Of a stretch of DNA of 64,000 nucleotides, positions 36,901 to 49,560 are shown piece by piece. The DNA comes from Apteryx mantelli (lineage: Eukaryota; Chordata; Aves; Apterygiformes; Apterygidae): NCBI RefSeq assembly GCF_036417845.1, contig NC_089981.1, forward strand, positions 25,316,001 through 25,380,000, in the 5' to 3' direction. How positions within the stretch are numbered: position 1 is the first letter of the stretch; each line of letters starts with the position of its first letter. The notes beneath the pieces are model-generated. The model had not been told where the DNA came from and ran no database searches. It worked only from the letters and a program-made list of their open reading frames with translations. The position numbers and the translations under genes are program-made.

Positions 36901-38500
36901 GGATTCTCTATCCTTTCCAGAAAAGGGCAAAAGCGAACAGTAGCAGCAGATAAACCTTCTTATCATCCTGTGTACCACTCTCTGGATTTGTGTTATTCTT
37001 CTGTGATGGTGCCCCTGCACATTAGTCTGTTTTGCTGCTTTGCCAGTGCCAGACTACATATCCAGATGATCGTATGTGTAATTTTTGCCTGTGTCTGGGC
37101 AGACTATGCCAATGTTTCCAGTGAAAAACAGCCTGGTAGCTTAAAAATGTGGGATTTTGCTGATACAGAGCACAGGATAGAGTCACTCCTGCTTCCATGA
37201 AGTGCTCTGAATGTGCTGCTCAGTACTTGCTACCAAAAGTTTTGCAACTGCTTATCAGTTCTCTGTGACACATCCTCTAAGGGTTTCACACAGAGCAAAA
37301 TGAAGTACCTTGAATTCTTCTCTAACTTGGAGCCTGATTTTGCTGACACTTATGCACATGGGTAAGTGCTCTTGTGACTAGTTTAGGTGCTCGTGTCAGT
37401 GTAACGAAGGACACGAGTTTTAAAAAACAAAGGACCTGGTTGTGCAGCTGTATTGCCTCTATTGTTTAAGGTGACTGGCTGTCTGTAAAACTATTCTGCC
37501 CTCAAGATTTTCCTCATGGTCATGGGCACATGGCAGTAATGATTCAGCGTATTTCATTTAAATCTGCATAAAGTACATATAAAATGCTGCTAAATCTAAA
37601 TATTGTTTTCACATCAGTCTTGCATTGATAATAACTGCAAGATAAAAGGCATTGGAGAATCAGGCTGTGTGCATTTTCAGAGACAGGACTGATGCCTAAC
37701 TATTCTTGCTGTAGTGATATTTCCTTCTGAGGATTCACATGCTCTAAGATGGACAGAAAATGGGGATATTTTAGACAGGGGAATAGTAAATGGGCTTATT
37801 TCCTTAAACAGTTTAAAATAACAAGTGCGCCTAAGTTATGTGGTGGGGGAAAGAGGAAGCAGAGGAGGAATGCCTGAATTTAGAGGCAGTGTAGAGAAAG
37901 GGATTAAGTGTGGAGTCTGGCAAGGCATCTTTACTGAAGGCCAACTACAACAGTTGCAAGTAGCTTAGGAAGAGGGAACTCTTTCTTTCTAGGAGCTACA
38001 GGGACCTGGAGGTACAGTCCATGTGCCTTCAACTTCAGGTATTAATTCTCCTTCATTTGGCCTCTTTGGAAACGTCATGATATCAAGTTCCTTGCACATC
38101 TGTGGATGTAAAGCAGCACATTTATACCAGCCTTCATATATTGTGGTGAACTGCAGATGCTGCAGAAGGTCAAAGAACAGCAATTGGGACTACTTACTCT
38201 TGCTGTCATTGTCAACAGCTCAATGTTAAAAACTCAGATGCATGATCAAGTAACCATGTGTCAGCTGAACTGCAGAAGCCTGTTTCTCAGGGACTGTTGC
38301 ACAGAGCTGGTGATTATGTCGTCACCAGAAGTTTCAGTGGAGCAATGGGGACTCGGAACTATCCATCCAGCCTTTTTATGGGTCTTGTTAGTTGTTCTGA
38401 ATCGCATGTGCTTTGTAAAAGAAGGCTGTATCCCTTTGGGACTAGCCTGCCAGACATGTTGCTGTGTTTGAGCTTTGATTTAAGAAAACATATGAGGAGG

Positions 38501-38515
38501 AAAAAAAAAAAAAAA
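38501..38515 (+). repeat. A15 homopolymer
   Basis: Fifteen consecutive A. The preceding few hundred bases were read for a processed gene copy and none was recognised. Confidence 0.9.
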
Positions 38516-41500
38516 GCTTAGTAAAAACATTTAGGTGAAAATAATCACTTGTCATTTTTTCTTGGGAGGAAAAGAGAAGTGTTTCAAAGTAGTTCTAGAA
38601 GTATAAATATAGTGTGTATATTATACCCTGATTTTTTTTTTCTTGTTTTTAAAAATAACATTTGGGTGATTTTTTTGACACATACCGTGTACAAAGACAG
38701 TATTTCTTATTCTTGGACCTACGTAGTTCCTCCATACTATATTTGTATTACACGTGAAAGACAGGTTTTAGAGTAAGTTTCCTCCCTTGGATTAGTAGTC
38801 TCTTGTCCTGGGTAATGGAGGATTCCTAAATGCTAAGATGTGCTGTATTAGTTGAGGTTATTTTTAGAGTGCCTTACACGTGACCCTGCTGACTTGCTTT
38901 CATCTGGGTGCTGTCCTGTTGTATCCTGGTCCTCTCTAGGCATGTGACTTGCTTTTAAATATATATTTCTTTAACATGCAGATGTGTTACCTGTATGTAG
39001 TGGTCATCTCTTGTCAGTGTCAGAGGTCAAGTCTGGGCATCTAGATGGGCTTTGTTTTATTTCTAGCCTATTAGAAACTGATCTTTCCAGTTTTGAGTGA
39101 AATGAACTCCCTCTGATTTCACCAAGACCTCTGTAGGAGAGGGTACTTTGGGGATTTGGTCCTTTTTACTCCTGTTCTTGCTCAGGAGAGTTCTTGATTG
39201 AGATTGTGATGCAAAGTGTGTTGGCATCAATAAGAAAGAGTTATATTGCTTTCTGTTGACCTTGAATTCAGCTGTGGATGAACTGGCCTGATGTGTACAA
39301 TGTGAGGTACTTTACAGGTACATGACAAAAGAAACTTTTGTATAAGCCTTGGAGGCAGAGTGCTGTATTTTCTGGACAGAGAATACAGCTCTGTCTGCCT
39401 TCCTTAGCAGAAATTTGGAAAAAAGGAAAAAGTCCTTACAGGTCGTTAAAGGTGAATTTCTTTATTTTCATGCCTATGGGACCCTGTTTACCCATACTTT
39501 TGCTATGCTTTGAATGGCATGTTGTGACACAAAGTCTCTGAGGCTATCGTGGGCTGTCTGTTTCTGAATTCTTTATTCAATTAAGCCCCTTTGTGTGGTA
39601 CATATGACACATTCAACAATCCTTTACAAATAAGTAGTTGGGGTCTCTGTCCTGTGCTCGTAGGCCTTTAGGCACACTCTGAGGTTTTAATGAAATCAGC
39701 CATTATGGTTTCAGCTGAAGATTTTTTCCCTGTGGAGCAGATGGCCCTTAAGGGAGTTTTGCATATAGATCCCCCCTTTTCCTTCAATGCTAAAAGACTA
39801 GGGTACATACCCTTTGGCTATGTGGAAGGCTTCAGGTGGATCCAGCTTCTGTTGTATGTAGGCAATAAGCAGGTGGATCAGTAACGACACAGGAGTAAGC
39901 TTGATCTCCTTTCCATGCTTCCCCCCCCCACCCCATCCATTCCGAAAAGCTAAGATGGTCAGGAAAGCCGCAACAAACAGCCTCTTCAGGATGCTACCAG
40001 GAGTAGATGCTTTCAGTCAGTACATCCAGGAACCCAGCGTTAGGAGAGCTTGAGCTACATGTGGATGGACCTGCATCTCCCACCATTCCAAGGGATTCGC
40101 AGTCTGCAGGCAGATTGTTCTCCAAAGGGAAGCAATTCAGTGCAGTGGTCTGGGCCTGAGCAGTGATGATAAACATTAACCATAGACAGTGAAACAAATA
40201 AATGAAATTATTGTAACATTAAACATTTTTTCTTCTTAGTAATGTAATTCCTGACTCCTGCTTGATTCCGATCAGTGGCTTGGTACTTCCATTATGGATG
40301 AACGCATCATGCTGCTTCAGAATTTCTTCTCAAGCAAGAGGATGTATAAATCCCCCAACTATTTTTGGACATCTGATAGTGTTAAAGCTTAGATTTTTCA
40401 CTTATTTTTTAGGATTCTAGAACATACAGGATGTAAACTATAATCCTAGAGGACCATCTTTCCTGGAGCAGACATTGGAACTGAGCTACTATGTGACTAA
40501 AAGGACTGAGTGCATGTCAGATGGTTAGATGAGGAAGATCAGATTGTATCATACTGTCCCTTCAGTATGGATGAAAAACATCAGTCATACACTCTTTCAG
40601 AACTTTCCCTAATTTTGGAGAATGAAGGGAACATAAAACAACAAAAAGAAAGGGAAAATTCATCACAGGTTGTAAATGTTTTGTAAAGCTCAGTTAGCAC
40701 ATAAGATATCCTTGTCACTAGTTTTTTTTGTAGTGGACTATATTCTTTAATCTAGTCATAGTTCTCCCATTATGAAAAGGGTCTAATTGCCCTCCATTGG
40801 AAGTCTTCTATTGGAAGCATTTGATGTAAATAACCTTTTTTTCTTCTTCTTTTTATCGCTTAAGAAGTTCATGTGAGTGTTGAGGATCTGATCTAGTTAC
40901 CTTCCAGTTACAATATACATATGCTTCAGTGCTGCACTGGACCAGGTTTTTATAGCATCTTGTAGGTATAGGTGTCTCGTAGACTATTGCAGTTCGTGGC
41001 TGTTTTTATGGTACAGAAGCCAATTCAGCTGATGTGGATGTGCCTTTGGAATGAATTTCACATGGTGAAGGAGGCCCAGCTTATGGAAAAGAGGGTGCTG
41101 AAAGCCTTCACCAGAGAGTGTTTGGAGATCAGAAACATCTTCTGTATGTGAACACATTGTAAGGTGAATGGTTTCTCCACCTGCTGTATGTTTTATTTCA
41201 GAGATGCCCCTTAGGAGGTGTGACCTCCCATATATGTGTAAGATCCTGAGAAACCTCGGGTACCATGCAGATATTTCTGCTGGGCATTCACTTTCTCTGT
41301 ACAGATTACATGTTAGGGGTTGACTTTTGCCAGCTGATGGTCAAGGCTTGCTTTTCATGGCAGAAAGTCTGTGCTTTCCTTTCTGTGAGCTGACAGCATC
41401 ATGCTCATAGTCTTTGCAGTCTTTGTGTAATACAAGCCTTGTCCAAGACCTTTGAGGTCAATGTTGAACGTAGGCCATGAAACCTCACAGTGTTATATAC

Positions 41501-44500
41501 CTTTATATTGACGTGACATGTGGGTATGCTAAATAATTGGAAGTCCCACTGTGTTAGGACATGTACAGACATGTAATAAATGGCAAACATGCACTATCTG
41601 CCTCAAAGCACTTATTCTGGATAGTTCAGCATAAGTAAAAACATGAGATTGTGTGCTCTCTGATCTTTACAGTCATAGACTTTGTTAATTTCAAAGCAAG
41701 ATGTAAGAACCGTTTTGCTGGTTACACAAAATAATGATTTTAAAAATCACTGCAGAATTTATCTCTGCACTGAAATTTGGAGTAAAATGTAGTTAAAAGT
41801 ATGGAGTTAAACCATGGTTGAATTCAATCCATAGCCAACAGAAAACACACACACAACGTTTTTTTGCTCTTCTACTAGCTAGTGTTTTTACTGGCTAGTA
41901 AAAAAAAGAGATTTTATAAACCCGATACTTACAGATACTGAGTATATTTGGATATCTTCTACATTTCTCTTCCTATTTCATGTTTGCCAATATGGCTGCT
42001 TTGGAGTAATGTGTGAAAGGGTTTGGTGGAGTAACACTTTTTTGTTTGTTTTTATGGAACTTCACTTCCTGCCTTTTGTTTTGACTGAGGTTTCAACATT
42101 TGCCTAAAAAAAGTGTTCCCTTGTTCATTCCCTTCTCCTCATCTCGATTGGATTCTACTTGGCCTAAAAATCATGTGTTTATGCGCATAGCCTGCAGGTT
42201 GTTCATCAAAAAGATCTGTAATTCAGCAGTGAAACAGACTTACTTTTTATATGTGGGCAGTACAAAGGGAAGTTTTTCAAAATGAGTTTTGTTTTTATTG
42301 CAGAATAAGGCGTGGGTAGTTCTGCCTTGCAGAAAAGCTTGGCCTGGAAAGACCTAATGTGGGAGGGGAAAAATAAAAGATCGACAATCATTTGTCATGT
42401 GACATCAAGATGGAATAGCTCCAGCAAAAAACCTGTATTAAAGCTGAATGTGAGCTGAAGGTCATGTACTTGCCTTAGTGTTAATTTAACAGTGTCAGCA
42501 TGGAAGTATCATGTTGGTAAAGCACTGTGGAAGAAGAAAGGTTGCTTGCATAGGGTGCCTGTGGAAAGCGTGCTTGCTGAAAAGGAACCCTGAAATGGCC
42601 TGTATGTGGGATGGTTGAGCAGACAGGTTTTGACTCAAGAGACAATCAGAAAGTATTAATGAGGGTAATTTGAGTGAAGGCTCAGGAAATGGTTTATGAA
42701 ATGCAAATCAGTGTCTTTAAAGTTGACCAAGGATGCTGCAATAAATACTTGAAGCAGAAGCCATTATCCAGGCATTTTCATAGAACCGTAGGCTGACTTT
42801 TGCTTCAAGCTTGGCTATGAAAAGGGTCTAATTCTGCTCACTTGTCATTAACACACTAACAAACTTCAGTGTGCAGAAAACGCTGTCTCGAATGTGGCCA
42901 AAGGTCCCCAGTGTTTTAATGCCTAAGTTGAGCAACTGATGAAACACGTACAAAGAAAATACTATCACTTTCATTGCAGGGTGTGTGAACTAATGGCCAA
43001 CTTCTAATGCTTTGCCTACTTAGGATAGGTTGGAGGGCAAATACCGAACCAGTGTTCACTTTCAAATGCAGAAAAATGCCTTGGGAAACTGTTACAAATT
43101 GTTTGCCTCAGCCAGTGAGGAAGGATGGAGAAACCATGAAATGATAGACTAGATTGGAAATTGTCTTTTTAAGTAACCAGAAGGACGTTCATTTCACAGA
43201 ACTGTCTCATGTTAGATTTTGTGTGTGCTCACATCCAACATAGCATCAAGCAGAAAATGTGCAGAGTAAAATTAATAGGCTGGTGGTTTCAAACCTAGAA
43301 GAAGTTTTGCTGTAGCTGTGTGACATAGTCATTAATTGCTGTGGTGCAGATGGAAAATAGGATATAGATAAAGGTCTTAGGAAGCTATGGAGATCAGCAA
43401 AATTAAACATTTTTAAAGGAGTTTGCACTTTGGTTAAGAGTTTAAAGCTGAGATCTTTCAGCAAGAGCTTTGTAAAAGCAAATTTATTTTACTGTATGAA
43501 CGCAAACTAAGCACTGTATAAAATGAAGCTAATGAAAATCTAATTCTGTCCCTGAACAGCAACTGAGAATCAGAGAGAGGATGAAAACCATGCAGCTTTC
43601 AGTGCCAAGATGACTGGTTTGCATCTACAGAGACCCTAATTTCAACAAAGAGTTAAACTAAAAGTCAGTCTATTGCTTTTTGACAAGTATCAATTTGGTA
43701 AATTATCATGTGCTAGTTTTGAATTTTACTGTCCTTATCACTTTAGTACAATTTTTTTTCAGGATTATATAAGGAAGTTTACCTTGAAGGAACTTTACTT
43801 TAAGGAGAGTACGGGCTATTTGTAGTACATGAGAGAGTAATTTTAGTTTTCTGTGGGCCAGATTGTAATCCCCGTTTCAGTCGGTAATGCATTGCACAAA
43901 TAATCCTAATGACTTCAGGGAGATTTCTTGCCTGAGTAAGAGTGCAGAGGTGAGTAAGGAAGCCACAGTCTGGCCCTGTATAATTAATACTGTTTCTGTT
44001 CCAGAAGTAAAGTACAGCAATGTACTGTCTGTGGAAAGAGTGCTGTTCTGGGAACATAGTGAAAGTGAAGAGATCATTTTTGTTACTCAGTGGCTTGACA
44101 AATACAAGTTTAGAGTCTGTTCACTTAAAACTGAGCTTTCATTATGTGGATGTTCCATGATTTCATTGTAGTATTTATAAACAGTAGTCAGCACTTCTAA
44201 TGAATGCTTGATTCAGAAAGAGATTTGTGCTTACAAAATGTTTGTATAGTAACATCAGCAGAGTTTGGCTAACCATATGCTTGCATGTGGAGAGCAAACA
44301 GAACCATGAAAAAAGCCACTCCAACTTCGGCATGAAATAAACCTATTCTAATGTATGGTTGTTTTTCTTCTGGTCCTGTTACAAATCATGAAGCAGTGGC
44401 CTTAACAGCACACTAGGTAGTAGTGATGAGAATATCAATTGCAACAGTGTTGAGAATCAAAAGAAGTATAACCATGGTTGGCAAGTTTAGCTTTTGCCAA

Positions 44501-44670
44501 TGGGTAAATACATGGGTAACATGCATTTACCATATGTTACGTGGGTCAATAGCCATAGCAAAATTTTGCCTTTGTCAAGATCTTAAAGCAGAAGCAATGA
44601 CTTGGAAGGTAGTGTTTGGAAGACGTTTTGTGCGGCATATTTTTATGAAGGGCTAGACAGGTTGTCAGGC

Positions 44671-44684
44671 TTTTTTTTTTTTTT
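44671..44684. repeat. T14 homopolymer
   Basis: Fourteen consecutive T in noncoding DNA. Confidence 0.9.
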
Positions 44685-46194
44685 ATTCTCCTCGTACTTG
44701 GTCAAAGATTTCTCAGGTTTGATGGATGGCAAGTAAATTCACTTGATTGTCTTCTTGTCTCATACTAAGTAGGAGGTATAGCTCTGATAAAGTGATATTT
44801 GCAAGCTACAGAGAATTAACGCCTGTTAAGGCCATTGCCCCTTCTTCTGCCAGTTTCCATTAGCCCAGCATAACAGCAACAGTATTAAGGATATCTTTTT
44901 GTTTGATACCAAAGGTATTCCTCCATCATTCACACTTCTGCAGGCTGGGGTTTCCAGAGGCATTTAAAGAAACCAATTACTTGTTTCCATGAAGTTCCAG
45001 TGGAAGTTGGAACCCTTTAGCCACCTTTGAGTCATCCTGCATGAAGACATAGGTGAATCCGTTTCTTAATGTGTCCTGGGTCTCTGTATCACTACATGAT
45101 TCTTTTTTTCTAGGTCACCTTGGAAGGACTCCAGTTTGTCATGTTACAGTAACCCTGTGAAGGGAACTGAAAAATAGGATAGGTAGATATGACTGATGAG
45201 TGAACAACTTCAACAAGCTGTCTTGAGTAACGGTTCTGGAGAGGACTGTGACGTTGCCTGGCAATGCTTCCAGTTCGGTATTGGTGGAGTATGTATTTTC
45301 AGATTATGAACTGCTGTGAAGGTTTATTTTGAACCTTAAAGGCATAGAGGGCCAGATCAACTGGATTAAGGCATACACGTTTCTGCAGACAGCAGTTTAT
45401 CCTATTGTTTTATGGTGTAGAGCATCTGGTCACCTTCAGTTTAACAGCCCAGGTAGCAAAATGCAGTATATAGACAGGTTGGTCTAGCACAGTGTTTTGG
45501 TGCAAAGCTGCAGCTCATGATTTGGGGTCATCAGCAAGGTATCTTAACCACTCTGCTGCTGCTTCCCCAGCAGCTGTGCATCCTTCCTAGATTTCCATGA
45601 GAGTACGTCTGTTTTCCTCTGGGTGGTTTCTGCCTTGCCTCTTTCCTTCCCAGATAACCTTCACTTCTGATTGCAATGACAGTATGGTTTGGGTTTTTTC
45701 CAAATTGATGAAAAGATCAAGCTGCCTCTTGTTCTTTTGATAATGCTGTGTTGTGTCTGCAATGAAAAAATGACCAAATTGAGTGGAATGCATTTGAGTT
45801 TGGTCTCATATATTCATTTGATCACGCTAGTTATTTGCTTTGTTTTCATTCTTCGGGCCTTAACAGAATATGTCACTTGGAACTTTTAAAGATTTATCCA
45901 GAATTGTGACCATAACTTGACAGGGCAGTGAAACATGCTTAGCAGGGTATGTCCCAGGAGTGCTAGCAGAAGTAGGCAGCTATATTTCAGAGGCTGATTA
46001 CAGAGTCCATTTTAAGACAAAGTTCCTGGCAGTCCCTAGAAAGATTGCAATCCTAAGTCCAAGGCAGAAATAATCTACTGTATCTCAGCACAGCATTATG
46101 TGCAGGCAGTCTTCCCCTCATGTGCTCTTGCCTCTTTGCAAGGAGCCTTTTAGCTCCCATTTTTGAGCTTGATCTTAACAGGAGGGATGGTCAC

Positions 46195-46540
46195 AGAGGA
46201 TATGTCCGACCATGTCCTTTATCTGCATTGGAATGACATCTGAGTGGCACCACCTTTCTTTTTTTTGTCAGTTCTGATGAAGGAAGTGTATGGGCATATG
46301 GGCCTGAAAAGAGGAACAGCATTCTCCAGTCACAACCCTCCTCTGGATGGTTGTGGGAGGGAAGAGTCATGGTTGTAGTTTGTTCCTGCTCTGCAGTTAG
46401 ATGTAGCAGACTATTCACACCATGACAAAAAACAGGTGGCTTATGGTGGGATGGGGAGAGATGGGATCAACCTCACTAAGCGGGGCACGCATGTCTTTGC
46501 CAACAGGTTGGCCAGCCTTGTAAGGAAGGCTTTAAACTAG
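46195..46540 (+). pseudogene. CR1 ORF1 remnant (esterase-like C-terminal part)
   Basis: The last part, 46457-46537, reads clearly as the end of a CR1 ORF1 protein: RDGINLTKRGTHVFANRL, then ASLVRKALN and a TAG stop at 46538-46540. CR1 ORF1 commonly ends in an SGNH-hydrolase (esterase) domain whose last block is DxxH (family form DGIHL). Here the histidine codon is AAC, so a catalytic-type residue is lost. Further upstream, degraded traces include HWND near 46220, comparable to the GxND block, and GTAFSS near 46310. Stops and shifts interrupt the frame throughout, so no protein can be made. The upstream limit is approximate and the weak upstream matches are inference. Confidence 0.6.
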
Positions 46541-46710
46541 AAAAGTTGGGGTAAGGGGAGAGTTATAGAGACAGGGTAGTTGGCAAAAGATAGCTCAAGT
46601 CAGGATGCCTCTGGCGGGTGCATGCAGCCAGGGAAGTGTGCACAGGACATGACTGTGGAGGATCCTCTTGTACCCCTCCTGGGAAACCTGCATACTCGAT
46701 CACCTCTCTG

Positions 46711-47149
46711 AAATGCCTGTACAGCAATGCATGCAGCATGGGGAATAAACAGGAAGAATTAGAGATCTGTGTGCGGTCACAGGGCCACGATCTCATTGCA
46801 GTTAGAGACATGGTGGGATAGCTTGCATGACTGGAATGCTGTCATGGATGGCTACGTGCTTTTTAGGAAAGACAGACCAGGAAGGCGAGGTGGTGGAGTT
46901 GTTCTTTAGCTGAGAGAACAACTGGAATGTATCGAGCTGTGCCTAGGGGTGGATGAAAAGCAAGTTGAGAGCTTATGGGTAAGGATTAAAGGGCAGACTG
47001 GCATGGGTGACACTGTTGTGGGTATTTACTACAGGCCACCTGATCAGGAAGAGGAAGTCAGTGAGGCCTTCTAGAGACAGCTGGAAATAGCCTCATGATC
47101 ACAGGCCCTGGTTCTCGTGGGGGACTTCAACCATCCTGATACTTGCTAG
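46711..47149 (+). pseudogene. CR1 ORF2 endonuclease region, broken
   Basis: This region encodes the N-terminal apurinic-type endonuclease domain that nicks target DNA for CR1. It starts near CLYSNACSMGNKQEELE (about 46714). Other recognisable pieces are TWWDSLHDWNAVMDGY, GRRGGGV, VGIYYRPPDQEEE and VLVGDFNHPD. The first part is in a different frame from the rest: a small deletion near 46797-46812, just before the TWWD motif, shifts the frame. After the shift, in-frame stops occur at 46907-46909 (TAG), 47072-47074 (TAG), 47096-47098 (TGA, likely CGA to TGA) and 47147-47149 (TAG, likely TGG to TAG). The domain's final SDH motif ([10 protein letters not shown], about 47318) lies in the open frame that follows. 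Confidence 0.85.
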
Positions 47150-49477
47150 AAAGACAACACAGCTAGGCACAAACAGTCCCGGAGGTTCCTGCAGAGCATT
47201 GGTGACAACTTCTTGACACAGGTGGTGGAGGAGCCAACAAGGAGAGGTGTGCTGCTGGAGCTCGTACTAACAAACAAAGAAAGACTGGTTGAAGATGTGA
47301 AGGTTGGGGGCAGCCTTGGTTGCAGTGACCATGAAATGGTGGAGTTCAGGATCCTGCGAGGAGGAGGCAGGGCACTGAGTAGGATCGCAACCCTAGACTT
47401 CAGGAGAGCAAACTTTGGCCTCTTCAGGGACCTACTTGGAGGAATCCCATGGGTTAGGGCCCTAGAAGGAAGGGGCGTTCAAGAGAGCTGGTTAATATTC
47501 AAACATCACCTCCTCCAGGCTCAAGAGTGGTGCATCCCTATGGGTAGGAAGTCAAGCAAAGGAGGCAGGAGAGCTGCATGGATGAGCAAGGAGCTCCTGG
47601 CAAAACTCAACCAGAAGAAGGAAGTATACAGAAAGTGGAAAGGGGGACAGGCCACTTGGGAGGAATATAGGAACGTTGTCAGAGTATGCAGGGATGCGAC
47701 GAGGAAGGCTAAGGCCCGTGTGGAATTAAATCTGGCAAGGGATGTCAAGGAGAGCAAGAAGGGCTTCTTCAAAGACATCAGTAGCAAGAGGAAGACTAGG
47801 GAAAATGTGGGCCCTTTGCTGAATGGGGTGGGTGCCCTGGTGACGAAGGATGCAGAGAAGGCAGAGTTACTGAATGCCTTCTTTGCTTCAGTCTTTATTG
47901 CTCAGGCCAGCCCTCAAGAACCCCAGACCCTGGAGACAAGAGAGAAAGTCTGGAGGAAGGAAGACTTTCCCTTGGTGGAGGAGGAGTGGGTTAGAGATCA
48001 TTTAAGCAAACTTGACACCCACAGATCCATGGGCCCCGATGGGATGCACCCACGAGTGCTGAGGGAGCTGGCAGATGTTATTGCTAGGCCACTCTCCATC
48101 ATCTCTGAAAGGTCATGGAGAAGAGGAGAGGTGCCTGAGGACTGGAAGAAAGCCAATGTCACCCCAGTCTTCAAAAAGGGCAAGAAGGAGGACCCAGGGA
48201 ACTACAGGCCAGTCAGCCTCACCTGCATCCCTGGAAAGGTGATGGAGCAGCTCATCCTGGAGGCCATCTCCAAGCATGTGGAGGAAAAGAAGGTGATCAG
48301 GAGTAGTCAGCATGGCTTCACCAAGGGGAAATCATGCCTAACCAATCTGATAGCCTTCTCTGATGGAATGACTGGCTGGGTAGATGAGGGGAGAGCAGTG
48401 GATGTTGTGTACCTTGACTTCAGCAAGGCTTTTGACACTGTCTCCCATAGCATCCTCATAGGGAAGCTCAGGAAGTGTGGGTTAGATGAGTGGACAGTGA
48501 GGTGGATTGAGAACTGGCTGAATGGCAGAGCTCAGAGAGTTGTGATCAGTGGCGCAGAGTCTAGTTGGAGGCCTGTAGCTAGCGGTGTCCCCCAGGGGTC
48601 AGTACTGGGTCCAGTCTTGTTCAACTTCTTCATCAATGACCTGGATGAAGGCACAGAGTGCACCCTCAGCAAGTTTGCTGCTGATACAAAACTGGGAGGA
48701 GTGGCTGATACGCCAGAGGGCTGTGCTGCCATTCAGAGAGACCTGGAGAGGCTGGAGAGGTGGGCGGAGAGGAACCTCATGAAGTTCAACAAAGGGAAGT
48801 GCAGGGTCCTGCACCTAGGGAGGAATAACCCCATGCACCAGTCCAGGTTGGGGGTTGACCTGCTGGAAAGCAGCTCTGCGGAGAAGGACCTGGGAGTGCT
48901 GGTGAACACCAAGTTAAGCATGAGGCAGCAATGTGCCCTTGTGATCAAGAAGGCCAATGGTGTCCTGGGCTGCATCGGGAAGAGTGCTGCCAACAGGTTG
49001 AGGGAGGTGATCCTCCCCCTCTCCTCAGCCCTGGTGAGGCCACATCTGGAGTACTGCGTCCAGTTCTGGGCTCCCCAGTACAAGAGGGATGTGGCACTAC
49101 TGGAGCAAGTCCAGCGAAGGGCTACAAAGATGATGAGGGGACTGGAACATCTCTCTTATGAGGAAAGACTGAGAGAGCTGGGCCTGTTTAGCCTAGAGGA
49201 GAGAAGGCTGAGAGGAGATCTTATCAATGCGTACAAGTATCTGAAGGGAGGGTGTCAAGAGGATGGGACCAGACTCTTCTCAGTGGTGCCCAGTGACAGG
49301 ACAAGAGGCAACAGGCACAAACTGAAACACAGACAGTTCCATCTGAACATGAGGAAAAACTTTTTCACTGTGAGGGTGACAGAGCACTGGCACAGGTTGC
49401 CCAGAGAGGTTGTGGAGTCTTCTTCTCTGGAGATATTCAAAAGCTGCCTGGATGCAATCTTGTGCAACGTGCTCTAG
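47150..49477 (+). pseudogene. CR1 ORF2 reverse-transcriptase region, open frame with altered active site
   Basis: An uninterrupted frame of 775 codons follows the last endonuclease stop. It carries the end of the endonuclease ([10 protein letters not shown]), a linker and a complete reverse-transcriptase domain: [14 protein letters not shown] (about 48029), [18 protein letters not shown] (about 48170), [16 protein letters not shown] (about 48307), box [14 protein letters not shown] (about 48410) with its catalytic aspartate, [13 protein letters not shown] (about 48584) and box C. Box C reads FAAD instead of the family's FADD: codon 48680-48682 is GCT, replacing the first of the two catalytic aspartates with alanine. 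The CR1 C-terminal region ([16 protein letters not shown] and beyond) is intact to the TAG. No ATG starts this frame near its beginning; it is open only because the last stop is at 47147. It cannot be a functional ORF2. Confidence 0.92.
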
Positions 49478-49560
49478 GTGACCCTGCTTGAGCAGGGGGG
49501 TTGAACTTAGATGATCTCCAGAGGTCCCTTCCAACCTCAACCATTCTCAATTCTGTGATA
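49478..49560 (+). other. CR1 3' UTR and tail
   Basis: About 80 bases follow the ORF2 stop. They include CTGCTTGAGCAGGGGG, able to form a small stem (CTGCTTGAGCAG), the conserved GATCTCCAGAGGTCCCTTCC and AACCTCAACC, and two octamer-like units in ATTCTCAATTCTGTGAT. CR1 ends in short repeats of this kind rather than poly(A). This end is where the CR1 reverse transcriptase is thought to begin copying. Confidence 0.9.

Larger units (their letters stand above)
33905..46185. other. Long noncoding stretch, no gene recognised
   Basis: About 12 kb of AT-rich DNA. The longest open frame with a true ATG (36507-36953, 148 codons) has no domain and a chance-like composition. No RNA gene is seen. A15 at 38501-38515 and T14 at 44671-44684 are the main homopolymers. 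If the CpG-island gene is transcribed rightward, this would be intronic. Confidence 0.5.
46190..49560 (+). mobile_element. CR1 LINE, nearly complete but inactive
   Basis: This is a plus-strand CR1 non-LTR retrotransposon of about 3.4 kb. In order it shows the end of ORF1 (esterase-like), a short linker, the ORF2 endonuclease region, the reverse-transcriptase region and a short 3' UTR ending in CR1 octamer-like repeats (ATTCTCAATTCTGTGAT, about 49542-49558). CR1 elements copy themselves by target-primed reverse transcription using the ORF2 protein. The 5' edge is uncertain: CR1-like sequence fades upstream of about 46190, so the element is 5'-truncated or decayed there. Inactivating changes are present in ORF1, the endonuclease and the reverse-transcriptase active site. 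It is much better preserved than the copy at 8.0-9.6 kb and so inserted more recently. Confidence 0.95.

Noticed and set aside
36507..36953. 148-codon open frame with a true ATG on the plus strand
   Set aside because: About one or two frames of this length are expected by chance in 64 kb of this composition. No domain, repeat or flanking splice signal supports it.
38157..38521. Open frames running into an A15 run, considered as a processed pseudogene
   Set aside because: The upstream sequence translates into nothing recognisable, and no target-site duplication around the A-run was seen.
47213..47215. Start of the CR1 frame at position 47213
   Set aside because: The codon there is TTG, not ATG, and lies inside the ORF2 coding region. 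The frame is open from 47150 only because of the preceding stop, so it is not a real translation start.
47521..49540. Many shorter frames overlapping the CR1 element on both strands
   Set aside because: They are shadows of the CR1 ORF2 frame in other frames and on the opposite strand.
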